Below, one piece after another: positions 11,471 through 22,215 of a stretch of 33,622 nt of DNA. The position numbers and the translations under genes were made by a program. This DNA is from Gnetum montanum (lineage: Eukaryota > Streptophyta > Gnetopsida > Gnetales > Gnetaceae). Position 1 is the stretch's first letter, and each line of letters begins with the position of its first letter. The notes under the pieces are model-generated. The model did not search any database and was not told where the DNA came from. It saw only the letters and a list, made by a program, of their open reading frames with translations. The stretch is from positions 167,935-201,556 of the forward strand of contig MNCI01009517.1 of NCBI GenBank assembly GCA_015680685.1, read 5' to 3'.

Positions 11471-14400
11471 ATGCCCAGGTTTAATTATTATCATGCCTAC
11501 AACACTCTGTTCATGGCCCGTCACCTCACAACTTACTTCCAGAATCCACTTGGCATCGTGTATTATGTAGGAGGGTAAGTCTTTTGTTTCTTTTCGCAGT
11601 GTTGCAATATGCTAACTACTGTTTGAATTTGTGTTGAGTGTAAAGAATTTTCCTATCTTCTATGGTGTAGATTCTTCATCAATAACAGTGGTCTCCTGGG
11701 TGATAACGATACATTGTCTCTAGCCGAAAGGGCCATAAGGGAATTTACTTCCATCAGCAATGTACGAGCCGGTGTCATGGGACAACTGGCCTTCGAAATC
11801 CGAGAGTATCCCACCCGCTATGTCGAATTCTTTACCAAATATAAAAATCTTGGATGGCTGGATAGGGAGTGGACTTTGGATCCTCCCCTCACCGTCGGGG
11901 ACGTGCAAGTGAAAATCCCTCCGTTTCCTTTGCCATTCGGGCCCGATAAACTTTATTATGATGATCAATTGTATAATGTTATTAGCTAGAAATGATGTAT
12001 AAAGTTGTCTTATTTTTGTTATATTGCTTTAACTATTTTTTTATGTTGACAGTTAGGGAATCACGGGAAATTACGATTATGGCCTCCGATCGCGAGGCAA
12101 ACAGTCTTTTCTGCCGTTACAATGATATAAAGGACACACAACGCTAGCTTGGCCATAGAGCGGCCCTAGTTGTATTAACCAATAACTTTCAGGAGGCTGG
12201 ACTGATGGACCTATTTTTGACCATAACCCCTAAAGTCACTGAGGGTGAAATGTTGACCCTAGTCAACTACTTCAGTGAAGAAGCTATGCGTCTTTGCATA
12301 CGCGTGTGTAATGTGCATGTGAATTTTAATATCGACGCTCAACTGTTCGCTGACCTCTTTGGCATCCCCTCCAATGGACTTCCTATAGAGGAAAAGTCGA
12401 AGAGGAGTTCCAAGTACCAGCCTGAGATAGAGGAGTGGCTAGGGGTTAAGAAAGAGGTTAAGGGAATCCCTGTTGACAAGATTCAGCTGGAGGTGATCAA
12501 TACTATTTTTTTCCATTTTCGAGCCCAGGCCTTTCCCAAGACACTCTCCCAAGGGAGAGTCCTCACTATAGAACAAGCCCGAATTATGCGAGAGGTCATG
12601 GAGGAGGGGACTCAATTCAATTGGGCCAGCTATTTTGCTGAAGGCCTGCGCGTTGAAATGGTCAGGCTTCTCAAGAAGCTTGAGTCCCATTTCAATTTGC
12701 ATTATGCCTTCTTCATAGTTTGCTTCTAGCATTTTGTCAAATTTCTAGTAGTCCAAAGGAATGGGGTCTGGGTGCAACAAGATCGCAGCCAGATTTCCAA
12801 ACCATGGATTTCCCATGTTTTCCGCACTACCCGATCACAAGACCCTCCTGAAGGAATCGGGGAGTCATTTTCGGTAACGACTAAAAATATGGTGACGCCT
12901 CGAATGTGGGTTCAAGACAGCATGGGTGGGGCGCTCCCCTCTTATGTCGGTAATGTGTCAAGGGGGAAGCACCTGGTAGTTGAAATAGTGGATTTGTCGA
13001 TGCAATGGAAGAAGCCTCGTTTGACCAAGGAGCTTATCAAGCCAACAGGTGGGCAGGGGAAGAAGATGCAGGTCAGATTTCAGAGGAGTAATCCTCCAGC
13101 TGGTAAGTAGAGAAATGTGTTAATGTTTATGGTTATGTTGCATACAAACGCTGTTGTGTTGCGTAATTTTTATTGAGCATGAGTGAAATCCTATGTTAAC
13201 TGACGATGTTGTGTGACAGCGAAGGAGAAGGTTGTGGAGCGATTGATCCCTAAAACATGGGCTATAGTTTTATGACATGGAGAAGGGGCCTTGATCTTGG
13301 AAGAAGAGACCCCATTCAATAAGGCGAATGGTGCGCAGGTTCCTGTGCGTGAAAAGGAAGTAGCAGTGAAGGATGCTGAAGTCCTTTCGGCTGGGACTGG
13401 AAAAGGTAATTGATTTGTCACTCGATGAGTTTGACTTTCACAGCATACTAGACTTTAGACAACTACTTTTGGAGGTTTTACTAGTCATCGTAACATCTCA
13501 ATTATGTCTTTATATGTAATTTATTCTATGTAATAGGTGATCAGGGCATACACCTATCAACAGTGGCGACCCAATCTTGGGGTGAATTTCCTGATAAATT
13601 TACCTTTATGGAAGGTGTCGTCAACGACATGACCGGTCGCTTAGAGCGAATCGATCCCAAAGCCAGTATGTTATGATCATTACGTAGGGGTTATTCCATT
13701 ATGGCATTACGCTACCTAATTATGCCTAATCATCATTTTATGTTATTAGGAGCTCACCTTAGATGGGATCTGTCAGAACTTATTGACTTAGACGTCACCG
13801 AACCTCCATCGGAAGCGACCATCGTGTCATGCAACATTTATGACGAGATGCATAAATGTGCTATATGCTTGACTTGCTCCTTATAGGAATTCCAAAATGT
13901 GAATGAAGATCTTTGGAAGAGACTACAAAGGTCAGAGAAGGAGAAGGTGGCTCTAAATGACGAGGTTGCTGATTTGAGGTTGTGGAACAAATTCTTGCAG
14001 GCCCAGGGAACGAACAACAAGGACTGGTAGACTACTGTTGTTAACTATGCCCGTTATTGGACGATCATCAGGAACAATGTCCAGACTAGCCGTGAACTAG
14101 TCGAGCAACGAATGTAGATAGATCTCCTAGCTTAGAAAAATTAGGCCTAGAAGGACTTTCGCGCAAGTGTCCAAGAATGGAGGTAGATGCAGAAAGACCA
14201 TAAACATGTCTATAAGTGGAAAAGTGCTGCCTACCGTCAATATTACAGGGATTCTACTATTGAGGCTCAGTCCCTTTGGGTATTCCTCAACGTCATTGGT
14301 GCTTCTGGAGCATTTGAGAAGTTTTAGGAGCAAGTGATAGTAAGTGCCTTTCTAGAAAGGGAAATGACTCTTCCTGGGGGGAGACTACCATCCCTTCCTT

Positions 14401-14903
14401 CTTCCCTAAACCACCCTGATGGACTCCTATGGAGAAGGGGAAGGTTAAGGCCAAAGATAATCTAGGAGATGGGGTTTGGTCTGAGCTTACCGAGGATGAA
14501 ATTATGCAACGTCTGTGGGTTGGCCTAGAACAAATCCCTTTTGCTACTGATGCAGGACCATCACAGGTAAGTCGTAGTATTATTGTGTTTTTACCATACC
14601 TAGTTTTGACGGCAATGTTAATATGTGTGTCATGTCTAATCGTAGGAATGACCCAAGGAGGATCCTTAGCAGGATGAACATAATGAAGGTGATGGTCCTC
14701 ACAAAGAGGGTCTACAAGAAGTAGAGCGTAATGAAGATGGTCAATGTCGTGGCGAGCAACCCCATGCAGAAGAGCCTCACAGAGAGGGCCCCCTTCATGA
14801 AGAGATGCCTCATGAAAAGGGTGGCCCCTATGAGGATGATTTTCTCGAAGCAGAGGTGGAGCTAAGAGATACAGGTGACAATGCTAACAAGGGAGATGCA
14901 TAG
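11471..14903 (+). pseudogene. Decayed nine-exon transposon-associated gene, 893 codons, function unknown
   Basis: Exons: 11471-11574, 11671-11970, 12057-13102, 13220-13405, 13537-13665, 13750-13823, 13887-14339, 14435-14566, 14646-14903. The eight introns are 63-131 bp, all GT..AG, several with GTAAGT donors. Intron phases are 2,2,1,1,1,0,0,0 and all agree, giving 2682 nt ending at TAG 14901. Exon 3 (residues about 135-483) has CIRVCNVHVNFNIDAQLFAD followed by LFGIPSNG, then FNWASYFAEGLR; this loosely recalls the putative plant transposon or plant mobile domain pattern (R-x-V ... LGLP), but I cannot assign it. Exon 7 starts a charged helical, probably coiled-coil stretch (NEDLWKRLQRSEKEKVALND). 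Exon 9 is an acidic His/Glu/Pro tail. Premature stops are TAG at 12145, 12727, 14028, 14115, 14133, 14142, 14148, 14184, 14325 and 14667, TGA at 13273 and 14649, and no TAA. It is convergent with the gag-protease at 15602-18867. The start ATG is uncertain, because an open frame extends further upstream across one TAG (11459). Splice sites are read by eye. Confidence 0.7.
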
Positions 14904-14942
14904 CGTGGTTATATTAGCCACAGTTTTATTGTGATGGAACAG

Positions 14943-14948
14943 AATAAA
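14943..14948 (+). terminator. AATAAA polyadenylation signal of the spliced gene
   Basis: AATAAA occurs about 40 bp after the terminal TAG (14901-14903), in a setting that turns AT-rich directly afterwards. This is the expected place for a plant near-upstream poly(A) element. It is supporting evidence only, because the hexamer is common in AT-rich DNA. Confidence 0.45.
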
Positions 14949-15182
14949 AGATAATATTTTCTTTTAACATATTTAATGCAAATTTTGTCTTGAGTTTAAC
15001 ATTCCTTTGTTGTTTTCGTTTGTGTAAAGCGTAAATAGAATCATAGGTTTTGGCACTATGACAAGTCGTTGCTAGTTTAAGCATGTAGCATAAATGGAGT
15101 TACTAATTTAAAGCCATTGCAGGCCACTAAATAATTCAAGTGTAAAGCATAAATGAAATCGTTAGTTTAAGGCCATTTCAGG

Positions 15183-15309
15183 CCTTTGCTAGTTTTAGGC
15201 TATTTCAAGCCTTTGCTAGTTTTAGGCCATTTCGAGCCTTTACTAGTTTTAGGCCGTTTCAGACCTTTACTAGTTTTAGGCCATTTTGGGCCTTTGCTAG
15301 TTTTAGATG
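15183..15309. repeat. Exact 27-bp tandem repeat, five copies
   Basis: CTAGTTTTAGG recurs at 15189, 15216, 15243, 15270 and 15297, a constant 27-bp step with no indels. Because 27 is a multiple of 3, one plus-strand frame reads a nine-residue repeat of the LLVLGHFxP type. More diverged relatives of the unit lie upstream to about 15050. The array sits between the spliced gene and the convergent gag-protease; Tat/Ogre-type Ty3/gypsy elements are known for tandem repeats in the untranslated region downstream of pol. Confidence 0.85.
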
Positions 15310-15330
15310 AGGGTAGGAGTAACGAAGACA

Positions 15331-15456
15331 GCTGGTGGAAGGGCAAAGATAAGCATAAGTGTAATGAGAATAGCTAGTGGGAACGTAAATATAAGCATAA
15401 ATGTAATGAGCATAGCTGATGGGAGGCGTAAATATATGTGTAAATGTAATGAGTAT
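15331..15456. repeat. 42-bp tandem repeat, three copies
   Basis: Units begin near 15331, 15373 and 15415 with (G/T)AGCT(G/A)(G/A)TGGGA-like starts and share ATAAGCATAA(A/G)TGTAATGAG. A fourth partial relative (GACAGCTGGTGGAA) is near 15475. It directly follows the 27-bp array and probably belongs to the same hypervariable untranslated region. Confidence 0.7.
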
Positions 15457-15601
15457 TTGTAAAGCCTAGATAAGACAGCTGGTGGAAAAGTGTGCGTAAA
15501 TTGCAGAATAATTAGACAACATGGTTTATCTGCTAACTCTGTAGTTGTTTCCTAATTGCTTTTATCTTTGGGGATGCGTAAGGACAGGGAGACTTATGAC
15601 C

Positions 15602-18600
15602 CTATTCCTTCATGCCACAATCTTCCTCTTGGAATGGTAGTTCGGCCCAAATTAAGTTGTTATCAGCCACTATTTTGGCTTGTTCAAGTGTTTGGATAGG
15701 GGACTGGTCTTCAACAATTTCGATTTCCTAACCCTGTTCTATTTCTATGTTATTGACAACTCGAGGGGTCATTTCTTCACCATGGATGATCACTTCCCCT
15801 CCTGCATAGGGCAGATGGATCTCCTGATGGATAGGTGAGGAAACTGCCCTCAGTTGAGCTAACCAAGACCTCCCTAGGATTAAGTTGAAGCCAGGCATCT
15901 CCTTGACAACAATAAACATTGCGTCTATGGGTAATTGGTTCCTTACCACAAAGTTGATGTGAACTATCCATTTGAATTGCACTCGTGCCCCATTGAATGA
16001 CTTTAGACATGACATCGTTGTAGGACTGATCTAATTGATCAGGCCTAGTTTATCCACTATTGGATATGGAATGACATTAGCGCCTGCCCCATCATCTACA
16101 TGTACTCTCCGAATTTGGTGTTGGCCAACCTGGATGGTAATGAACATGGGCACCATTGTCACCTACCCTTTTCTGGGTCATCCTTAATAGATTCATTGTG
16201 AAAGGTCAATAGGGTAGGCCCAGGTTTTTTAGTAGCGAGGGGAAGCATGATGGAATGAATTGCTTCTTCATCCACTGGTAGGCTCTCATTCACAGGTATG
16301 GATGTTAGCATATAAACCATGGCTTCACGATGTTTCTATGATGTCATGAGTAATTCATAAAGGCTCAATGTTGTATTTTTTTGTTTTAGAGCCTATTTGA
16401 CTTGTGTAAAGGCATCGAGGAGATCCCGCCCACGATCTGGCTGCTTATTACCCTTCTCTTCTTCCATTCGTCCCAGGAGATAGATTTCTTGGGGTCGAAT
16501 GACTTCTGGTTGAGGGTTGTACTTTCTTGGGCAGGGAGAAGGTGGACACGTTTCCATGACTTCATCCTTTTTAGCAAGTGGGGCCAAAGGCACAAAAGCA
16601 AGAGGTTTAGGCTTGGGAAACCCCAGCATAAGACGATCCTTGGCTGTATCAGTTGTCATACCCCCTTCTCCTTTTCTGTTAAGTTGGGATTGGGGGGTTG
16701 GCTTAGAGATTTGCTCCTGCGTAGCAGGAGCAACTGACAACTTTGGCACCCTGATGACAAAGGGTTTCCTAGGCATAGGCACGAGCTGGGCCGCAACTTT
16801 ATCGATAGCAGGCTGTCGAGCAGTGGTCTGAGAGGGGGCTCAGAGGACAAAAAGTTTCCTTGGAGCACCACTCATTGATGCTGATGGACCCGCTGTTTGG
16901 GGCGAGCGAGGGGGTACTCACAACACAAAGGGCTGCTTCAGCTATACCTGACCATCACCCTCTGCACTTACCACGTTGATCGTGTATCCTACATTATTTG
17001 TATTTAAAGGGTCCTGGTACACATGCATGGGTTGGTTTTCTGGGCATGCTGGACTACTGTTCTCTAGGATCAGGTCACCTTGATCGATCATAGGATGAAT
17101 GTCATCTTTCAACGCCTAGCAGTAATCTGTGTCATGACTACACAATTGATGGTAGTCGTAAAACTGGTCCAGCCTAAAGTTCTTGGGGACTGGCGTTTTG
17201 TTAGCTTGGGCCAAGGAGGGATTCTTGAGCACCTTGTAATGGCACTTGTGGCATTTCAGAGCTTCCTCGGACATCTTCTTGTGTCGGATGTGGCTAGTTC
17301 TCAATAATTGCTTCAGCAATTTTGAAGGCTTTACAGGTAGGATCGCGTAATGTGAGCGATCCTTATGCTCAAATTTAGGCCTCGACTGTGAAGGTGCTTC
17401 GGGGGCGGAAGGAGTTTCTTGATTGGTGCTGTTTGAGCTAGTTTTCGGCTCAGTAAGCCTTGCAGATGTTTTTTTGTTGTTGTTTTTCTTCTCAGCCCCC
17501 TCGGCAACCGCCGCTACTGTCGTTGTCGTAGCTTTGCCTTTTTCCTTACCCTTGCTATGGACATTTTTGTAGACCACATACACTGGATCTTTGCTAGCCT
17601 CCACCGTGTCCTGGATGCTCTTAGTCTGAGCAAAGGCTTGGCTAAGGGAGCGGGGAGCGAGATAGTATAGCTTAGACTTGATAAAGTCGTTAACTACCCC
17701 CTTGAAGATTTCCAATAGATGGGCCTCTGTAATGGGTTCGTGGATTTCGTTCAAGGTGGCGCTCCACCGCTGTATAAACTTTTGAACCAACTCGCGCGGG
17801 TCTTTCTTGACTCCCATGAGTTGGTCCAACCTAACTTCCAGCTTCAGGTTGTACTTAAAATGAGTCACAAACTAAGTTAACAGCTCCTCCAAAGTTGAAA
17901 TGGAAGCATGTGGGAGTGCTTGATACCAGTCTAGAGCTTTACCCATTAGGAACATAACAAAGACGTGGATGATAGTATGTGGCCATTGTTGCAATAGCAA
18001 TGATTCTGACCTGAAAGTAACTAAGTGGGCATTGGGATCGCCTTCCCCATTGTATTTCATAAAATGGGGGAGTGGCATCCCAGGTGGTAATGATAAAATA
18101 GGCACTACCGGACTAATAGTATCATCATGGTAAAAATCCATGACTTGTACTGTGTTAGAACCGGTAGCCTTGAGGCATTTAACTTCATCCGTAAGGGTCT
18201 GGATGAGCTTGAAGGCTTGATCCAGACCCATGGACGGGGAGGTTATTTATAGAACAGTAGGAGGGGCCACACTAGGTGGCGGAATAGGGATGGCCGCTAT
18301 CGACTGTACCATTGGATACAATGTTTGTGTGATCGGGGGCACAGGCAGCAATCCTGTAATGGGGTTTAGCGCCCACGGGACCTGGCTTTGATGAAGGGGG
18401 AGATGGGACATCTGCGTGGGATGTGCAACAAGAGGCATGTTTGGATCCCACCATGTTGTAGTGGCAGGCCTTGTCGTGTGAGTCAGAATGAAGGTGGGTG
18501 TTGTATGTAATTGTGAAGTAGGTGTCGCATGTACATGCAGTGAGATGGGCGCAGGTGCACGATGAGATGGATTAGGTAATTACAACTGCTGAGGAATGAT

Positions 18601-18867
18601 TTGCGATGGGCTATCACCCAGAAGGATAGTTGGAGAAAGAAAATGTAGGCGTGATGAAAGCAGGATACGGTCAGTATTAGATAGTGTCAAGGGCGTGGTG
18701 ACCATGAACAATGAATTTACGTAGGACATCATGGAGGGAGGGGGCATGACAAAATCAGAATGACTGCCTCCCTCAGCGTGGGAGTCTAGATCGTCTTGCC
18801 CATCATGAAGCATTTCATCACGAAACAACTCCTCTCGTTGTCCTGTCGATGTCTTAGCCATGAGCAT
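15602..18867 (-). pseudogene. Ty3/gypsy gag-protease polyprotein, element B (pol missing)
   Basis: One minus-strand frame opens at ATG 18867 and stays open, apart from stops, to about 16170. A one-base shift then leads into the protease frame. Order: a Ser/Pro/His-rich N-terminus; the gag core (FMKYNGEGDPNAHLVTFRSE, then GKALDWYQALP and DPRELVQKFIQRWSATLNEI); a Lys/Ala/Thr-rich linker; a degenerate zinc-knuckle-like YDYHQLCSHDTDYC near 17140 lacking its first Cys; a Pro-rich segment; and the protease with VDDGAGANVI at 16096 downward (D-D-G rather than D-S/T-G) and NLILGRSWL. The FxKYxGxxDPxxHL gag signature fits the Tat/Ogre side of Ty3/gypsy. Stops are TAG at 17872, 17116, 16942, 16393, 16336, 16031 and 15728, TGA at 16918 and 16840, and TAA at 18580 and 18247. 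RT, RNase H and integrase do not follow; tandem repeats and the convergent spliced gene do. Confidence 0.85.
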
Positions 18868-20110
18868 TTGATCCAGGATCCACTTTTGTTGATATATTCC
18901 TTCCCGTTGCAGTACATGAACTCGTATTCTGGTTTTTCTTTGAGTTCTTATGGATACATGGGCAAGTTTGCTACTAGTTTAGCACAGAGGAAATTGTAAT
19001 GTTCCCTGTGCTAAGCATGTCCTTTAGGCTCCTTGTTTTGGAGCCTGAGGGATTGACATGGTCACACCTGACTGGTCGATGGCTCGACCATAGGAGGCGT
19101 AGATTATAGAGTCCAAGGATTCTCCAGGTTAGTAGTGTCAACAGCAGTGGTTGATGCAGCCATTCTCTACGCAGTTCAAGAGTAACGATGACAAGGATAA
19201 AGCTGATAAGGGCAAAAGGCAAGCTAAGGTGAAAATCAGGCTTTCTACCCTACAAGATTCCAAAGGAATCGTCGAAGTGACCAATCTGCACCACATAATC
19301 TCGTAAATAACCACGGAGGTATTGCATTTACGTCGATCGACAATGGGTACAGACAGCTTACAGGACTACCCATAAAGTGTGGATCAGATGTGAAGGCCTC
19401 CTTCTAGCACCATAAAACTGTAATGATGAAAAATGTCAGTTGCTAGAAATACTGAGTGGAAGTCCTTGTACACAGTTCCAACCCTGGATCCGTGCGAGGG
19501 CCATGCTGGAGAAGATGAATCCGAGGTGCCCTGAATGGTCTTGTTGATCAGACGAGGACTTCCTTGTTCAGTAAAATTTTTGTAAGAATTGGATGGCAAA
19601 ATGGTGATTTTTATGAGGAGATATAATATCGTTAATCTCAAAGGTAATTGAAAGCAATGTAAATGATTTAAAGCAATTGCAAAATCCATATAGATAGGAC
19701 ACAGAAGATCAGATTTAGAGAGCATGCAATCTCGAGATCTGGGATTTAACTTATGAATAAAATATGTTGGATACAATGATTACAGGCAGACTTCGGTTTA
19801 GATGAAGCACGTGCCAATAGCAAGAAAGCTATTTAAAGATAAAACAAGCAAAGGTCAATCTACCTTGTTCTAGATAATCTGGGCACAAGGAAGTTAGACC
19901 CGAAGCAGAATGTCTATTAACCAACTATTTTTGATCAAGGATTCTTGCCAATCACCTCTGATGTTCTTACGATCGCTGATCCTCTTTTGCACTCTTGTCA
20001 ATCTTTGCCAAAATTTTTCAACTATTGCCAATGAAAGAAAATCACTCACGGAGAAAATTTGTCAATCCAGGGAAAATTTTTGCCCATCTTTTGATCTTTG
20101 TCGACTAGAA
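18868..20110 (-). other. Putative leader of element B, non-coding
   Basis: This 1.2 kb separates the minus-strand TATA box from the gag ATG. No protein family is recognisable on either strand; minus-strand ORFs of 82 and 130 codons here have no domain. A long untranslated leader holding the U5 and primer-binding site of element B would fit. I could not identify the primer-binding site or the LTR end with confidence. Confidence 0.4.
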
Positions 20111-20118
20111 TATTTATA
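20111..20118 (-). promoter_or_regulatory. Putative TATA box of element B LTR
   Basis: The minus strand reads CCTTATAAATATTC here, a good plant TATA box. It is oriented toward the gag ATG at 18867 and immediately preceded, on that strand, by the palindrome-rich stretch at 20222-20712. Position and orientation suit the U3/R boundary of a 5' LTR. No matching second LTR was found, so this remains inference. Confidence 0.4.
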
Positions 20119-20221
20119 AGGTTAGGGTCAGGAGAAAAACGTGGTTTAGATGATGTGTGTCCTCATCTTCAAGGTACCATTGACTTGGTGTATTTGCATT
20201 TGAAGCTGCGGCGCCATGCTA

Positions 20222-20712
20222 CATTACGCTCTGAAGCGTAATGCATCGTAAACCACTTTTGCTGGAGTTTTGGCAACAAACTATTCTTTGTTTATCCTGC
20301 AATATGCTAAAGCATATTGTGATGTATGGACTGCTGATGCCTAAATTGTGCTCTCTATCGTTGCTTATATTACGCTGCGTCATGCTAGATCACGCTGCAT
20401 AGCATAATTTAGCGTAAAACAGCGAACCTGCAAAAAATTGAAGTGTTGCCGCCGTGCTTCCTTTCTCTCTGATCAATCCTTCCGGGGTTTATTATGCTAC
20501 ATTGTATAATGTAGCGTAATAGGCCCCTTAACCGAAAAAGAAAACTTGCTAAAATATGCAGCACGCTGCGGATCGTTGCTTAAGCCTTGAAATTTTGCTG
20601 GACAATCGAGGTCTTGAATCTTGTCATCTCTGTTGTTGCGATGGACTCTCTTCTGGCATTACACTGCATTATTCTACGTTACGCTATGTTGCATAATGCG
20701 GCATAATATGCC
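20222..20712. repeat. Array of short palindromes with TTACGCT/AGCGTAA core
   Basis: Clear inverted repeats are CATTACGCT (20222-20230) with AGCGTAATG (20235-20243); CAATATGCT (20300-20308) with AGCATATTG (20311-20319); and ATTATGCTACATT (20491-20503) with AATGTAGCGTAAT (20508-20520), where the only mismatch is a T opposite G. More TTACGCT/GCATAAT/AGCGTAA words occur at 20365-20412 and 20655-20707. The array lies upstream of the minus-strand TATA box. Confidence 0.7.
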
Positions 20713-20757
20713 AAAAGTTAAGATTTTTTTTTGAAACATAGAAAACTTGCAAAGTTG

Positions 20758-21012
20758 NNNNNNNNNNNNNNNNNNNNNNNNNNNNNNNNNNNNNNNNNNN
20801 NNNNNNNNNNNNNNNNNNNNNNNNNNNNNNNNNNNNNNNNNNNNNNNNNNNNNNNNNNNNNNNNNNNNNNNNNNNNNNNNNNNNNNNNNNNNNNNNNNNN
20901 NNNNNNNNNNNNNNNNNNNNNNNNNNNNNNNNNNNNNNNNNNNNNNNNNNNNNNNNNNNNNNNNNNNNNNNNNNNNNNNNNNNNNNNNNNNNNNNNNNNN
21001 NNNNNNNNNNNN
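20758..21012. other. Assembly gap (255 N)
   Basis: Unknown bases. True length may differ from 255. The gap lies directly before the integrase zinc-binding region of element A, so the RT/RNase H portion could be missing here. Any ORF spanning it is meaningless. Confidence 1.
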
Positions 21013-21013
21013 A

Positions 21014-22215
21014 TGGTACGTGCCCGATAAGGATCAATTAAAGGTTCTCTAGGATGCTCATGAGGGCCCATGTGGGGGCCACTGTGCCGAGAGACGAATG
21101 GCTACCAAGGTCCTGCTTGCAGGATATTATTAGCCAACACTATTTTGGGACGCCCATCATTTTTCTCAATCCTGTGAACACTGCCAACATGATGGTGGAA
21201 TGACTACTAGAATGGAGGATCCGCAACAATGGATTCAACCTTTGGAACCCTTCGATATCTGGGGAATAGATTTTATGGGGCCCATTACACCAATGTCCAA
21301 CAGAAAAGCATATATCATCATTGCTGTTGATTACTTAACCAAATGGGTTGAAGTAGCCGAAGTAATAGACTGCACATCATCTATGGTTGTACGATTTGTA
21401 CAACAACAAATCGTAAATAGGTTTGGTGTGCCGCGTGCACTCATCTTTGATAATGGAACACATTTTACGGGTGCAACCTTTCACAAATTGATGCAATGCT
21501 TAGGGGTTGAGCATAAATTGACCACACCTTATCACCTCCCAAGCTAATGGCAAAGCCGAGGTTACTAACCAGGAGATTACTAGAATATTAATGAGAATAG
21601 TTAGAAAATTTAGATGAGACTGGAGCACAAAACTGAACGATGCTCTCTGGCCATACCGCTCCATTTGGAAGCTTCCTACTGGCTATTCTCCCTATGAGTT
21701 AGTGTACGGGAAACTACCCAAGCTTTCCATATAGAATGAGCGCCGGACACTATCCATGGCTTACGACCTTCACCTAGACCTCGACCTAGCACAAAAACAA
21801 TGGTTGGCAACTCTAAATGTGCTAGAAGAGAATAGATTGGTTGCACTATCGTTAAATGAGTTGCATAAGGCACACAGTAAACAACGTCATGACTTAAGGA
21901 TCCGAAGGTTTAGGTACCAACCAGGAGACAAGGTCCTTTACTAGAATCCCATGCATGTACCTTAGCGTACGAAATTCCAAACATTGTGGGAAGGACCCTA
22001 TATTATTCATACAACCTTCCCCTCTGGAGCCATGATGATATACAAGCCTGACAGCCCGAAGAAAAGATTATTGGTTAATGTACAACAAACAAAACCTTTC
22101 TATGAACCCACAATAGCCAGTACAAGTAACACCTCCACTAGCGGGCAACCTCACTCTCTATATCAGATCTCTTTCTTGCAATTCAGTCATGGGGGAGATG
22201 GCCACCTATGCTAAT
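21014..22215 (+). pseudogene. Ty3/gypsy integrase, element A
   Basis: The frame enters from the gap at WYVPDKDQLKVL. The H2C2 zinc-binding region has His in AHEG and GGH and Cys in CEHCQ (21058-21190). The core begins PFDIWGIDFMGPI with the first catalytic Asp near 21264. The second Asp is in FDNGTHFTG near 21450, and the catalytic Glu is in ANGKAEVTNQE near 21558, so all three DDE acids are present. A small indel near 21535 (canonical YHPQANG) shifts the frame. The C-terminal part has FRYQPGDKVLY and LWEGPYIIH, a GPY/F-like module. Stops are TAG at 21050, 21131, 21732, 21942 and 21963, and TGA at 21615. Two TAGs (YY.PT and LY.NP) sit where Trp is expected. IQPLEPFDIWGIDFMGPI is typical of the Tat-like Ty3/gypsy branch. 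Confidence 0.88.

Noticed and set aside
14340-14434. Frameshift between exons 7 and 8 of the spliced gene
   Set aside because: The apparent frame change and the TGA at 14417 disappear if 14340-14434 is an intron: it has a GTAAGT donor, a pyrimidine tract and an AG acceptor, and phase 0 on both sides.
9605-14669. Genetic code change with TAG read as glutamine
   Set aside because: Many TAGs fall at Gln positions, but others replace Trp, frames also hold TAA, TGA and frameshifts, and TAG is used as the final stop. Methylation-driven decay explains it better.
15186-15377. 63-codon ORF with a nine-residue repeat
   Set aside because: Simply the translation of the 27-bp tandem array; no start context or partner.
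16402-16831. Plus-strand ORFs of 104 and 111 codons
   Set aside because: Antisense shadows of the minus-strand gag linker.
20684-21071. ORFs spanning the N run
   Set aside because: Artefacts of translating unknown bases.
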